Positions 11,213 to 25,230 of a stretch of DNA of 62,000 nucleotides are shown here, piece after piece. The notes under the pieces are model-generated. The model ran no database searches, was not told the origin of the DNA, and saw nothing but the letters and a program-made list of their open reading frames with translations. The stretch spans positions 1,265,001 to 1,327,000 of the forward strand of contig NC_135553.1 of assembly GCF_964340395.1 (NCBI RefSeq), read 5' to 3'. The stretch comes from Glandiceps talaboti (Eukaryota; Hemichordata; Enteropneusta; Spengelidae). The translations under genes and the position numbers were made by a program. Numbering within the stretch: position 1 is the stretch's first letter; every line of letters starts with the position of its first letter.

Positions 11213-12321
11213 AAACAAAAGGATTGAAGACATGCTAGATTAGACTACATGTGCGTCCAATCAGTGTAAGAAATACAAGTTGATACTAAGATAACTTGAA
11301 GCAATTGTTATTGTACGCTAAAGTTCGATAGTTAACACACACGTGGCTCGCCAGTTCAGTCAATTGGTAGCCATGGAATTCGATTCATTTAAACATCTGC
11401 TCGATATCACAGGTCTGTCTTACAATATTACATATATGTTAGGTAACCTCAGTTCAGTTGAATTCCAATAAAGTTTTCATATCATAACATATCATATTTC
11501 TACCACACTCAATTTTTGTTTGTATCTGTAGAACACTGGTGAAATTAAGACTGTGTGTACACATGAATGATCGATCACGTATCTATTCATTTAATAAATA
11601 GTTTCGTTTGAGATAGCCAAGCAAAGTAGACCACCACGACATGTATATGAATTACAAGTATGTATGAATTACATTGACATGAATAATCAGATCCCAGGTT
11701 TACATAACTTGTGTTCACAAATAGAAATATATTAAAAGTGGGTGAACTAAAACATGATTGGGAGAGCAACTATAAAATTTTGAATTATGGGAGAGATGCA
11801 GTGTGTGATACAGTATCTGCATAACAGTGTGGAATTTAGGAATTAGAAACAGACATAGTTGTTGAGCCCTAGACACGAACAGCAAATGTCACCAATACTC
11901 CAAATGAAATCACATACTTTGAAATACTCTAGATCTAACAATATGTTTTCACAAATCTCGAAATCTGACTGTCTTGTCAACGCAATTTGTAGAATCATTT
12001 GATGTTTTTTTCTGTCATAAAATGTCATTGCATGAAATATTGACTCCAATTCCCCAACTCAATAATATTTTACACGACCGTGCCAATACTTAAAAAGATG
12101 ATACAGGTCATAGAAATAGTTATAAGGTATATAAAGACGTCACTGTCAATAGAAGTCCGACATGAACTATTACGTACGTCGTTTTGTACCCAAATCAAGC
12201 CATCAAAACCGGTACATCGAATTGGGTTATCATCGTAGCTAATCTACTTTCTTCATCTCTTTATTGGAAAATATTAAATACAGTACATACCAACCGGAAG
12301 TTACCTATATCTCGATTTCAG
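11213..12321. other. gene-free stretch
   Basis: No exon or structured repeat recognised. Confidence 0.4.
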
Positions 12322-12332
12322 CTGAGATGTGA

Positions 12333-12612
12333 TTATTTATTTATTTATTTATTTATTTATTAACCATCCAACAGGCATTGCCCAATAACAGGAGGAAAGT
12401 TCAATGTTAATGCCGGAGGAAACCGGAGTACCCGGGGAAAACCTGCGTTGTTCGGTAGAGTCAAAGTGAACGACACTCTTCTTACTTACAGCGTACGTGG
12501 TAAATTTAAACAAACCCAGCCGATACCAGGCGGGTTCGAACCCAGGCTGCAGAGGTAAGAGGCGTACGAGCTAACCGCTCGGCCACCGACAACCCAAGAT
12601 TGCATTCGATTA
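12333..12612 (-). mobile_element. tRNA-derived SINE with TAAA-type tail and 11-bp target-site duplication
   Basis: Read on the minus strand: a tRNA-like head (A box TGGCCGAGCGG within about 12570-12590, B box GGGTTCGAACCC at about 12532-12543), then an unrelated body containing CCCGGGTACTCCGGTTTCC, then an (AATA)n tail at 12333-12361. The 11-mer CTGAGATGTGA flanks it exactly at 12322-12332 and 12613-12623, the mark of target-primed integration. It is non-coding. A retained Pol III promoter and intact duplications suggest a fairly young insertion. Confidence 0.85.
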
Positions 12613-12623
12613 CTGAGATGTGA

Positions 12624-13396
12624 CCTGTATGTACTATGAGCACTGGTCATTGAGTTGAGAAAGTACAGTTTCTGGCACAGCAGTGTACATTGCATCCATT
12701 TTGTGACTTGTATACGAGGTGAATAATCGAAAATTTAATAAGTATCAAATTGATTACAGGGAATTCACCTTTTTTTCGTTATGACAAAGATAAACTAGGG
12801 GTAGGGTCAACATATAAAGACTGTCTGCCTGTAGTTACTGTCATTTTATTCTTAAAAAGATTAAATATTGATTTATGGGAGCGCGTTCATTTATCTGAAT
12901 GTATGTAAGGGAATGAAATTTGATTTATAAAACGATTGCTATGTATTGCTGCAACTAACACCACCGTCACTACTCGACACGTTCATCCGACACACGATAT
13001 AAGAATGCGCGAGCTATCATATGGACAACAAGGTCATATATATATCTCTTTTTTGTTTGATTCCGACATTTTTTTCCATAACCAAGGCATTGGGTTCCGC
13101 TAAAATGAGTTAGTGTAAAAAGGCGTATACGATTGTCTCCTAAAGATATGATCAACTCAATTGAAGGAAAAGAGGCTGTCTGGGATGGATGGATGATATA
13201 AATCAATGCATACCATTATTCAATATGTCCCAATACTATGTAGGTCCGTATCTTGCCAGCAATTTTTCACTAAAGTGTGTTTCTGTGTTTTACTTTATAA
13301 TATTCACCGTCTACTGTAAAGTGGATAGTTTTAACAGATCGTATGTCTCACCTAAGTACTAAGACAGAAAAACTGAGTCGAAAAAAGCAAGTTGAT
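12624..13396. other. gene-free stretch
   Basis: No exon or repeat recognised. Confidence 0.4.
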
Positions 13397-13457
13397 ATAT
13401 ATATGTATGTATGTATGTATGTCTGTATGTATGTATGTATGTATGTATGTATGTATG

Positions 13458-13488
<31 letters not shown>

Positions 13489-13708
13489 GTATGTATGTAT
13501 GTATGTATGTATGTATGTATGTATGTATGTATGTATGTATGTGTGTATGTATGTATGTATGTATGTATGTATGTATGTATGTAGGTAGGTAGGTATGTAA
13601 GTATGTAAGTATGTAAGTATGTATGTATGTATGTATGTATGTATGTATGTATGTATGTATGTATGTATGTATGTGTGTATGTATGTATGTATGTATGTAT
13701 GTATGTAT
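13397..13708. repeat. (GTAT)n microsatellite, about 310 bp
   Basis: Tetranucleotide GTAT with occasional GTGT, GTAA and GTAG variants. Open frames on both strands are artefacts of period 4. Confidence 0.97.
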
Positions 13709-14481
13709 TTCCATTCAAATATCTTTAAACGTCCATGCCACCACTATTTTAATGTAATCACTTCTATAATAGGATATTAAAAAAGGCATGTAACATACAA
13801 TGCTGTGGTAGTTGCCACAGCAACGATCTCCTGGATGTATTTATTTGCAGGCTGAGATTACAGTCACTGAAACATTATAACTTAATGCTTGAATGGTAAC
13901 ACGTATGTGATTATTTACCACTAGAATTATATGAACATCAACCTGACTATTTCATATTTCGAAGTGGGGTTTCTTATATTTCATGGAAGAATGTGTTGAT
14001 TTTCATTTGGAAGTGTGCACAAAGTGAGTTTAAGTCATATTTGATTAATTTTCACGATCTTCATAATTGTGTCTGAGTGTAGTCCACATACTACCTTCGC
14101 CATAATTAGTAAACGTTCGACTATACGGAATATTGTTTTTTTCCTATAGGGGTTACAGGTCCGTAAAACTCCTGGGAGTCCAATCCGTTATTAACTGTAA
14201 GTCACGTGGTTTTGAGTTAATGGAGTCCCGTAGATGGGAATACAATAGTGGTGCTGATGACTAACTATATCCTGAATCCATGCCACGACCACACTTAGAC
14301 CATTAACCCTTGCCATGGTTTCACTAATCATACTATCTCTCCAATATGATCATGGGAATTTGAAATAAATCTCTTTTTCTTAGATATAGCTTATCTGTTT
14401 CGATCACCATGTCATTGCATATGAATAGAATCAGTAGAGTGATGAACGTTGGAATATAACGTTTACTCTGGTATTTAAACT
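13709..14481. other. gene-free stretch
   Basis: No exon or repeat recognised. Confidence 0.4.
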
Positions 14482-14787
<306 letters not shown>

Positions 14788-15243
14788 TTCAATGATTAAT
14801 GTAGGTATTGGTATCATTGAAGTCAATGCGTGACAATTTCCGGCCATTCCATATTCCAATCGGATCTTACTTAATTCAATCAAGAAATTGGAAAGTGATG
14901 AAATTACACATACTAACATTATCCGAGTTGTTTGGTTGTTACTATGACACCCGCCACTAACAACTTGGAAGAGAAATTTGATCTAATCTGTGTAAAAAAA
15001 AGTTTGGTATGTAAGAGCGAAAATACTAAAATCGTATTGTTACTTAATTCAATAAAAGTAATATCACCGTGGGTTCAAAATATTCACAATGTAAACAAAT
15101 TTCTCTGAATTGACTTTTGTGTACTTGAGTTTATCGTGTCATCTTTATCTTTGATGTTTTTTATTAAATGTAGATTGTACTAATATTTAGACAATATGTG
15201 CAGTTCGTAGCAGATCACATATCTACGGGTCAACACCTATATA

Positions 15244-15430
15244 GTATATTCAAAGCCATGCTAAATATGACTGGCTGCACATCAATATTAGTATATTCAA
15301 AACCATGCTAAATATGACTGGCTGCACATCAATATTAGTATACTCAAAGCCATGCTAAATATAAGACTTGCTGCACATCAATATTAGTATATTCAAAGCC
15401 ATGCTAAATATGACTGGCTGCACATCAATT
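15244..15430. repeat. 47-bp tandem repeat, 4 copies
   Basis: Copies start at 15244, 15291, 15338 and about 15387; the third carries a 2-bp insertion. The unit includes CAAAGCCATGCTAAATATGA. Confidence 0.92.
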
Positions 15431-18315
15431 AGACATTCTGTTCTGTTAGGAACAAGAGACGTTATCGTAAAGTGATACTAGCTTTGGATGTATCAAACAA
15501 GTTTTAATACCATGATATAGCTTGCACTGTGTCATGCTCGCTGTGAATATAATTTCATGGGTGTACATCAAGGAAATCTGAATGCGAAACAAGCCTTTAT
15601 AGAAGAGATACCCACCAACTGGTTTGTTGTTGTGAAGTTATTCTAAAAATTTAAGTGTGACCTTGAAATCGAAGCTTTAGTATGCGAACCTCTACAAATA
15701 TTAGTACAGAGACTTTAATGGTGTCTCTAGCCATATCTTTTTAACTTCATAAGTTATAATTGACCAACTTGCTATTTGACCTTTGTAGACACTTAAATTG
15801 AGTCTTTGTGCATCAAATTTCCGTTATTTAGGCTGGAAAATGTTATCAAGCTTGGGTCAGGGTCTCATTAAAAAGCTTACAATAGACTGAATAGATAATG
15901 TGGATTAGACACTTGAATGGTATCCATACATATCAAACATTTTGGAGGTGAGAATGTAATAGCTCCCTCCGGGGTGACCGTTGGGGTTAATTAAAGAAAT
16001 GCATCAAATAATGACACTCATGGAAACCATGTTTTTGAATTACAATTAACAAAAGTTGTTTGTTCACTGTGGTGGTTTAATTTGACACGTTTGACGGGTT
16101 TGACACTGCAGGACTAGTGCGCAAAACTGCAAGAAGGCAATAAACAAATATTGACAAACAATAAATAGGCACTAATCTAAACAGAAGTAAACGACTATAT
16201 ATATATTTTTTGTAGTGTCGTGGTTGATATTGAAAACAAACCACAGATACGAGTAATTGTTCAAAGAAGTTACACAGTATCGCAGCCAGACTCCATCATC
16301 AGAGAGAGAGTACACGGAATAGTTTCATTGTAAGTATATCATAATCATTCACATCACTTCTGACCAGGGAACGATCTTTTAATCAGACGGTGTAACTTGA
16401 ATAGGGATATAGTTACTATGCAGACGATGTACGTTGGATGTGTCTGTAGTCAACACCTAGAATGGTTAATGATGCCGCATGTTATATATATCATTATACC
16501 GCCAAGCTGTCGCTCTAAGGGATACATTTATTAGACAGCGCACGCGTCGTCTTTTTACGCCTCAGAAATGTAAACATACTACTGCTTTCTTCTACTATAT
16601 AATACAAGTGAGAGCAGTGCAAATATTTCAAAAGAGACTTTGTAGTTATTCTTCGAATTCTACTAATTTTAAAAATCAGTGAAATGTTTATTTCCATAAA
16701 ATGCTCATGGTATAGAATATTCCTTAAATTCAGAGGATGTCACTGTTTATTTCATTTCTACAAATCATTCATAAGTCTTTATAATCCTGAACAACTCTTC
16801 GTAGAAGTAGAAGACACGCCCCCCCCCCCACCCTCAAATACTCTACTTCTATGTGATTGGATGTTGACATGATTTATAAGAAATTAGTGGCAAAAAAGTG
16901 TCTACGATATGCCGGAAATGGCTGGATTTTGATAATTGCCCCTGAAGATCACGGTCAAGGTCAATGGTCATGGTCTCAAAAGAAAGTTTACACCTAATAA
17001 TATAGGGATAGACACTTGAATAAATTCTCTATGTACTGTATTAAATTAAATCGTAAGTCGTAAATCATGACTGTTTTGATTTATGACGTAAATATTGATT
17101 TTTGACTACAAATATGGCCACCATTCGGTCAAATATGCATATGTCGCGAAACGTGCATGTGTCCAATATGACATTTCACCTTTGTGCCAGGTTTGAAAGA
17201 AATCGGTTGTTGCATGTTTTAAGAAATGACGTATTACGGACGGAAAGAACCCATTGCATTATGGGACAAAATACATGATGATTTATATAAACAAAACCTA
17301 AATTTCGAAGAGCCTGTTCTACATGTCACAAATACACAGTCATTTTATTTATGATATGTAACTGTTTCATACAACATATTGAATAATTGTGTTTGCCCGT
17401 GCGCACTAACATTTCTATCAAGTAACGAGTCCTCGGAGCCTGTTAAACAAAGCTGTGACAACATAAGAGCTTTTGTGCTTTCTAGTTAAGAGTTGGTACA
17501 AACATCCGGCAATTACAGGCAGGAACGTCTATGTCGCTCAAACAATCAATTGGAACTGCTTGAGCAGACGACAGATGACCATTCACACATGTCAAAATGA
17601 ATTGCGGAAACCAGAAATAGGAAGTGAAATTTAGTTAGAAGCAAAAAGTATTTACGTCGTATTACTATACAGGAGAATCTTTTAGGTAACTCAAAATGAA
17701 AGTGTTCGTGCCACCTTAGATCTTGATTTTTGAAAAATTACGAATCAGTTGGATGAAATTAGATTTTGGATATTTATTCATTCCGATCCACTTTTCGGAA
17801 AAACATCTACGTTAACTAGGCAATACATTGTATAAGGTATGAATGAAAGGCGATCTGAAAGCCTGACTATTTTGACACGAATGAACTAGGCATAAAGCAT
17901 CGCATGAGCAATATTTGGCTCTCTAATCTACATTACTTATCCCAGAATGAACAGACTCACCAATACAGCAATAATATTCAGCGGTGTAATATATGAAATG
18001 TATTGAAATTGTTTTTCTTTAACATTTTAAACACTGCAGCATACATAACATTTATAATCAATCTGTCATGTTGTTGACTGCGATTATTTGTTTACTTGCT
18101 ATTCTTAAAGAATATGATATAATGATATATTTAGGCATTACGACATCCAACTCATATGGCATCGTGCCTATTTCTTAATTTCAGTCTGGTTTAGCGAAAA
18201 GAACAGTGAATGAACCGATCGATACATGAATGACGTAAAGTGTTCATTAATCGAAGAAAGCGCGGTGATATCGACGCTAAAATATCTAGAAATAATAACG
18301 CAAAAATGGTCTATT

Positions 18316-18318
<3 letters not shown>
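15431..18318. other. gene-free stretch
   Basis: No recognisable exon. Contains a short poly-C run near 16819-16829. Confidence 0.4.
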
Positions 18319-18400
<82 letters not shown>

Positions 18401-18436
18401 AAGAGAGAAAGAGAGAGACGGCGAGCGAGCGAGCGA
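18319..18436. repeat. (GA)n microsatellite ending in (GCGA)n
   Basis: About 80 bp of GA dinucleotide, then interrupted GA and three or four GCGA units. Confidence 0.96.
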
Positions 18437-19067
18437 GGGGTTTATATTCTGTGCCTATTAGTCATAGCAAACGATGAAGTAAAGTAAGAAAGAAATTCAA
18501 TGAGAAATAATCTACTTTCCATGTCTGTATGATGTGAGTATTTCAGCCGGTCCTCGTTATAAATTGGTATATTGATTGACAACGATCGAATTGTAGGTAG
18601 CCCGGGGTCACATTTAGCCGACAGAATGAATTCCAATGTTGTATGCAATAATATAAAGTAGTAAAACAAACATACTCAGCATTGGGTTTCAAATGCACCT
18701 TTTGTTGAAACACTTGCCGAAGTGCATGAACGGAACCATTTATCAATTTATTTACTATTGAATTAATTTCTCCTGGTATGATGTATCATGATATTTTCAC
18801 AGGTATAATTAATTCAATCAAACGTTACAACAGTACTTCTCATTTTACTGTTTAATTTAATCACTCGCTTGACAATTCAATTCAGCTTCAGTGGGGGTTT
18901 CCAAAGCTATGCACAAGGCACAAGTTATAAACCTAGAACTTAAAATAGCTTGGAAAAAAATCAGCTGAATTTGACTAAGTTCAGTACAGTGTCTGGAGTG
19001 CAGTCCAATTATTTGTATCAAATAACAGGTGCTAGCAATACATCGAGTCTGAGCACTTAATCTTGTT

Positions 19068-19395
19068 TAAGTTGACAGAATTTTAATGATACGTGGTCAA
19101 AGTTGACTGCTCATACACAAGGTAATACAGTAACCTAACCGAGCAGAAAAACAGTCAAATAGAAATTGATAATCTATGCATTTATGTATTTATTATAGCC
19201 GAAGTCTAATCACTGAAATTCATTTTGCTAACAGTGGTGTAATAAAGAGAGACAAAGGTTGACAGAATTCTAATGATGTGTGGTGAAATTTGACTACTCA
19301 TACATAAACTACTCCAGTATATTAAACTTAACAGACTAGAAAACAGTCGAATGGAAATTTATAACTTAGGTATTCATTCAAGACGAAGGCTCATC
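19068..19395. repeat. old, diverged tandem duplication of about 188 bp
   Basis: GTTGACAGAATT and what follows at 19070 recur at 19258. Further matching blocks (CTCATACA, AGCAGAAAA/GACTAGAAAA, CAGTCRAATRGAAATT, CGAAGKCTAATCAC-like) stay colinear. The copies differ by many substitutions and small indels. Confidence 0.7.
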
Positions 19396-20829
19396 ACATT
19401 GAATATCAGTGATATTCCTATTTCTAAAAGTTGCACAAAACAAAATTTGGATAGAAATCCCATATGATTTATTGATTATATAGCTGGTTGAATGGTGAAA
19501 GGAAATCCATTATTACTTCCTTCATTCATAAAGATACAGCGAACTGTAAAGGCTTCATAGTATAGTCAAATATCCGGCACCGTTGTATGACTGGTCGTTT
19601 CATTTGTAATGAATGTCTACTCTGTATTGCAATGTCAAAACACATATCGATCTTATCCAGTTGCGGGGTTTTCTTATATGAATAGTATCATAAAGCAATA
19701 ACTATGTATATGCCACCCACTTGTATTTTATGTTTCTAGTTCGTTTGCATCATTTCTCTCTATCCATTAGTACATATTAACTCATAAAATATGGCCCGTA
19801 GATTACTGTGAAATACTGTAGTGTTAAAAGGTGGATTCAATATCCACTAAATGCAAAGACAGAAATCGCCTTTTGCCTGGACCTAATCATCGCTGATTCA
19901 GGAAGATATTATGTATAGTAACAATGAGGATTACGAGATTTTACACCGGCAATTCATTTTAGCGGAAAAACACACCAATGAAACCAACGAAAACAGTTCG
20001 AGGACACGGTAACAGTATTAAAGTCGACGCATAATGTTATTTATTTGAAAATATTCAATGACTTATTCTTCCCAGTGTTCTCCAAGCAAAATAAAGTAGG
20101 TTATAGGAGATTTGCATAACAACAGATGATTAAGCAAACTTAAAGTAATAGCTCTTGTCAAAAATTCTAAAGTTGAGTCCACCACATGATAGAAGTCTGG
20201 GACCCAGCTTCTGTTGTTCTAGTACCCAATTTTCACCAACAAGAATACTTAGTAAGTAAAACTATCTGGTTTGTACATATTTAAGACTTTGTGATTCAAA
20301 GCTTGTCACGTTCAGCATGTTCATACTTTCACTGTATTAAACTATTTCAATGAAGCAACATTCGAACAACAACACTTAAGTCAAATAGACGCGGTTTTAT
20401 GAAAGAAAATCAAACTGACTGAACTGACTTGGTCTAAGGTGGAGGTCTAAAGTCCAACCAGATGTTAGACAACATAGTGACTTTACATCAATTACAATTT
20501 ATAAGTGGAATATATGTGGATGAGATAGTACACAGTATAAGATGGTGAATACATGTACGTATATATGACTTACAGAAATGACTAGTAGACGCTATGTTGC
20601 GTTGAGTAGACGGAAGTTCTTTGACGGATAACTTGAAGTACATCGCCACTTTAATACACATAGGAGACAACAATGTTAGAAGTCTTTCGAACAGATACTT
20701 GAAGTGCTCGATGTAGAAACTTACCAAGCCTAGAGTAGAACACAACTATCAAGGAATAAGCTTATGTCTTTTTAATTTACAAATACTGAAGTCACAGAAA
20801 TATCATGTTTTATCATCATCCTATTTCTC
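19396..20829. other. gene-free stretch
   Basis: No exon or repeat recognised. Confidence 0.4.
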
Positions 20830-20955
20830 CGCCACCACCACCGCCACCACCACCGCCACCACCACCACCACCACCACTACCACCACCTCCTCCGCCCCCT
20901 CCTCCTCCTCCTCACCACCACCACTACCACCACCACCACCACTACCATCATCATT
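20830..20955. repeat. (CCA)n/(CCG)n/(CCT)n trinucleotide tract
   Basis: About 125 bp of imperfect CCN triplets with an interspersed CTCCTCC block. Confidence 0.95.
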
Positions 20956-21875
20956 AGCAGTATTTATTTATTTACTTACTTACTTATTTATCTATTATTA
21001 CATATACATAACACTATGTTATATAGATGTCAGTGCTAACAATGTCAAATGTCACTATCAAATTCTGTGCAGTGTATATTGTACATTCAGACCCATGCTT
21101 TTGTAATCTTTTCAGTAATCTAGGAGTACATTATATCTATAGCCACCTCTGACATTACTTGCCATAAATCTCAATTTAGTAAAACTATTCAGCTATAGTT
21201 GTAAGACATTATTTTGGCATTCCAACCTGTGCATGCTCGTCAGGTAGCAAAATCAAGTATACTTCTCTTAGAATAAGAGTCACGCAACCGAATGGCTGTA
21301 AAAACACGTTTTTAATACTTGTATATCATCTTCGTATGTAGTAGCAGTGTGACATTCTCGAGGTGGTTGTTCGAGAGAAAGTGAGATCTCGTTAGCTTCT
21401 CGCATAATGCGAGAATGTGTTCTTTCCTTGCAAATTTCCTGGGAATGTTTTATCCAAGTAGGAAAAATATACATGGAAATTAGAACAAGCCAATATAACA
21501 TTTTAAGTACTGAGCCACTTCATTGAATACTTTAAATACAAAATGTATGTATGATGGAGTTTAATAGCAAGTAGCGTTTAATATACGAGGAGTCACTTTA
21601 ATTCTATATCTGGTAGAGGCTATTTGGAGGTATCCCCAGGGTTTTCCCGCTTCAAGGGTCTTATCACGGCAACATACGTCCACTGTCGTTTCACAAATTT
21701 ACGTTTGCATTTCAATTGTGAGCGTACGTGCTCATGAATAGAATCGTTTAGCGTTCTTATTGGTTTCCAGATGCAACACTAAGTCTGTGTATAAAGTTAC
21801 ATTGAACAGTCTTTAAGTAAGCATGGAATGAATGAAATAACGTAAAATCGAGCATTTAATATGAATATCAATAAT

Positions 21876-22195
21876 ATATGATATGATATGATATGATATG
21901 ATATGATATGATATGATATGATATGATATGATATGATATATGATACGATGCGATATATGATATGATATGATATGATATGATGTGATATGATACGATATGA
22001 TATTGTATGATATGATATGATATTTATGATATGATATGATATATGATATGATATGATATGATACGATATATGATATGATATGATATAATATATGATATGA
22101 TATATGACATGATGTGATATGATACGATATGATATTGTATGATATGATATGATATGATATGATATATTTATGATATGATATGATATATGATGTTA
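21876..22195. repeat. (ATATG)n pentanucleotide satellite, about 320 bp
   Basis: GATAT/ATATG repeats with ATTTATG and ACGAT interruptions, and a larger duplicated block (the TGATGTGATATGATACGAT segment recurs near 21976 and 22108). Confidence 0.95.
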
Positions 22196-22261
22196 TGTCA
22201 TGTCATTTGACGTATGTAATGTGACATATGTGATACGATTATACATGTATATATAAAATAC

Positions 22262-22328
22262 ATGTGTGTGCGTGTGTGTACGTACGTAGGTACGTGTGTG
22301 TGTGTGTCTGTGTACATGTGTGTGTGAT
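22262..22328. repeat. (GT)n-rich tract
   Basis: GTGTG/TACGTACG alternating purine-pyrimidine, about 65 bp. Confidence 0.85.
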
Positions 22329-24134
22329 ATAACGACATAAATAAACTATCCAACTGTCATTGATAGCCCAAGATATACTTGTCTGGTGTATTCAAGTGAA
22401 TACTTTACAAAAATATAAAACCGTGAAATATGTGGCTTGAACGTTAAAGTCACCTTGCTTTGGAATGTTGAAATATAAATTAAATAGGATGGCGGCGAGT
22501 GTCTGTATTTAGCTTGCCCTATCCATTCTAATGATGGCATTCACTCACACTTGGTTGAATCTAGGCTTGTGACGATAATAGTAGAAAATCGACTCAATTA
22601 CGCTACACTTCACTTTGGCTTCGCTACGTCTCACTCTACCTCTTACAAGATATTGGGCAAAATCTATACTTCGAGCTGCCTAATGGATTTTAAAAAAAAA
22701 CTATGTCCTTAGAGCATGCATCGTGGTTATTATGAATGACCTTTGACCTAACAAATTTATCCATGCTTACTCACAACATTCGTGACATAGACTAGAGCGT
22801 CGTGTATTTTTATATGCAAAGCATATCAAATCGTAAACTTGGGGGTTTATATCTCTACCCTGGTTTACTTTATTTTAATTGGGTTTTATTTTTATCCGAA
22901 TTGAACAAGGTTGGACTATATACATATTGGCAGACTAATCTATTTTACTACAACATTAACCTTTGCTATTATATTTTATTCCTATCTTGTGAGCGTTTTA
23001 TTCCCATGAATCAAATATATATAGAGCGTCCTGAAATTACTAAGTGGCTATGAATACCGTGACAAGGTACGTTTTGCCAATTTAGATGCGAATAGACATC
23101 GACCTGTTCGATATCGTCACAGTATGTAAACATAGTACACATTGCACTTTGTTTGGCCTACCATGTGCATCTAACAGACTGGTACATACTGACTGTTTAT
23201 GCTAACTAACCCTAGAATACAGCAGTGTTTCTACAATCGAATCTCGCAAATCGATTTTAGTTTATTTCATTCAGTTATGACAGCGAATATGGTTATCAAA
23301 GTTATGGTAGAGTTGTGATTCTAGTAATATGCTTTGAAACAGGATTATTATATGATTTGGATACTTACCTGACTTTATCAGGCCAGACGTTGTCATCACT
23401 TACGTCATTACTTCAACTCAATTACTGCTCAGAATGAGAGTGTTTCTCTATCATGTTTACACATCTTAAAGCCAACATGTTCTTACAGTTGATGACTCTG
23501 AATATCCTCGCTACAGCGACGAACGTGCATCTGTCAATATAGCAAAATGGATTATCGTTAGTATTGTTACACTAAAGGATCATATACAGTAGTGAGTACA
23601 GGAATCGTCGTATACGGTATACACGTAATTCAATAGATTTGGCCAGCTGATGTAGACCGATATGAAAGGAAAATGCCTAGATTGCCATAAGCATACTCGT
23701 TAGACGTGACTACCTATCTAGTATTTAGTCATGAAGTCTGTTCACGGTGACACGTACAAGCTACATATAATGTAAAAAGAAGAACTGCGTCCACAAAGAC
23801 GTGCGAGATACTGTAAAAGGCGTTTATTGTGTTTGCTACCGATAGTTGTTGAGACCATTCCGGGAAATATCCAGATACATGTAACAGTTACGAAGGCGTG
23901 TTTTGTATATAATACGTCTCAGTTGTTATTCGGTGAATTCAAAATCATCCCTGTTTAATTATTCCAGGATAGATTTTCAAAAACTAGTTCAACACAATAA
24001 AAACAACAACACCACTGCAGGAAATTAAAACACACAAAAATAACAATTATAACAATAATTTGTACTTCTTGTAATATCAATGTAAAAATCCTTTGAACAT
24101 CGTTATTGGAAGAAAATCGTCACTGTAAACATAT

Positions 24135-24136
<2 letters not shown>
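22329..24136. other. gene-free stretch
   Basis: No exon or organised repeat recognised. Confidence 0.4.
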
Positions 24137-24199
<63 letters not shown>

Positions 24200-24248
24200 G
24201 AGTGTGTGAGAGAGAGAGAGAGAGTGAGAGAGTGAGAGAGAGAGAGAA
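24137..24248. repeat. (GA)n microsatellite
   Basis: About 110 bp of GA with a few GTGA interruptions in the second half. Confidence 0.96.
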
Positions 24249-25135
24249 CACGCTGTAAATAACTGCTTATAAAAGCCAGTAAAACTTTCAATGACATATT
24301 CGAATTCTTGTGACTATATATACTGAATGGAAATGATGTTAAAATTACTCACACACTGTCAGAGGTTCTATGATGCAAATATGTGGAGAAACTGGAACCA
24401 GCTATACAGTTGTTAAATTGTAATACGAGACAAACACATTGCGATGTTCGTCATGTCAAACGTAGGAGTGAATACGCTGCCTATTGGATAATGGAAGTTG
24501 AATCGAAATTGAGTATTGATCTTACAACGATGTAGAATTGTAGATGTGCATGTACAATTTATGACATGCTGTACAGTTGATGAAACTCCCGCGGTATTAC
24601 TGAATGGCCATGAATTCAGGACACAATGGCACTTATTCATTGTGTTCAGAAGCTTAAATGCCAGACTTGTTATCAGTCAATGAGGGTATCTATCGTTATT
24701 TTATATGAATATGAACAAATAACTTGATTAATTATCACGTGTTCTGGAGCATAAAATACAGCTGTTCACTTGACAACAAATCGCTAAATGAGAATATCAT
24801 GTCGTGGTCAACTTACCATGGCGATCCATAATGATACATTGTATGACAATCACGCTATTACAAGCAAAGTAAACTTCACCTGTACCCCCAACTAAACATC
24901 CACCATGGCTATCCGTTCAATGTTTCTTAATTCAGCATTGGAAACTGAACCACTCTCACCTTTGCCCACAATCCGGGTCAAACTTAACCAAGTCAACCAT
25001 TAAATTTGAGTCATAAAAATTCCTGAGAACCCGAGTCGGCGAAACCATTGCTGCAGAGGTGAAACGAATGACACGTATCTGACTTCCTAACATAAGTAAT
25101 CGGGCCCCATGTTTATGCTCAATATTTAAAAAATC

Positions 25136-25170
25136 ACACCACCACCACCACCACCACCACCACCACCACC

Positions 25171-25229
<59 letters not shown>

Positions 25230-25230
25230 A
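25136..25230. repeat. (ACC)n then (AAC)n trinucleotide tract
   Basis: About 50 bp of CAC/ACC triplets passing directly into about 40 bp of AAC triplets. Confidence 0.96.

Noticed and set aside
12530-12590. tRNA gene
   Set aside because: A and B boxes are present but the sequence is the head of a SINE with target duplications; no full cloverleaf with a proper acceptor stem.
13343-13718. Several 80-120-residue frames on both strands
   Set aside because: All are readings of (GTAT)n.
20488-21501. Minus-strand frames of 73-85 residues as possible missing KCNH 5' exons
   Set aside because: No PAS or pre-S1 motif could be recognised in them.
21876-22195. Centromeric or telomeric satellite
   Set aside because: A 320-bp pentanucleotide patch, with the same motif in a WDR90 intron, is an ordinary microsatellite.
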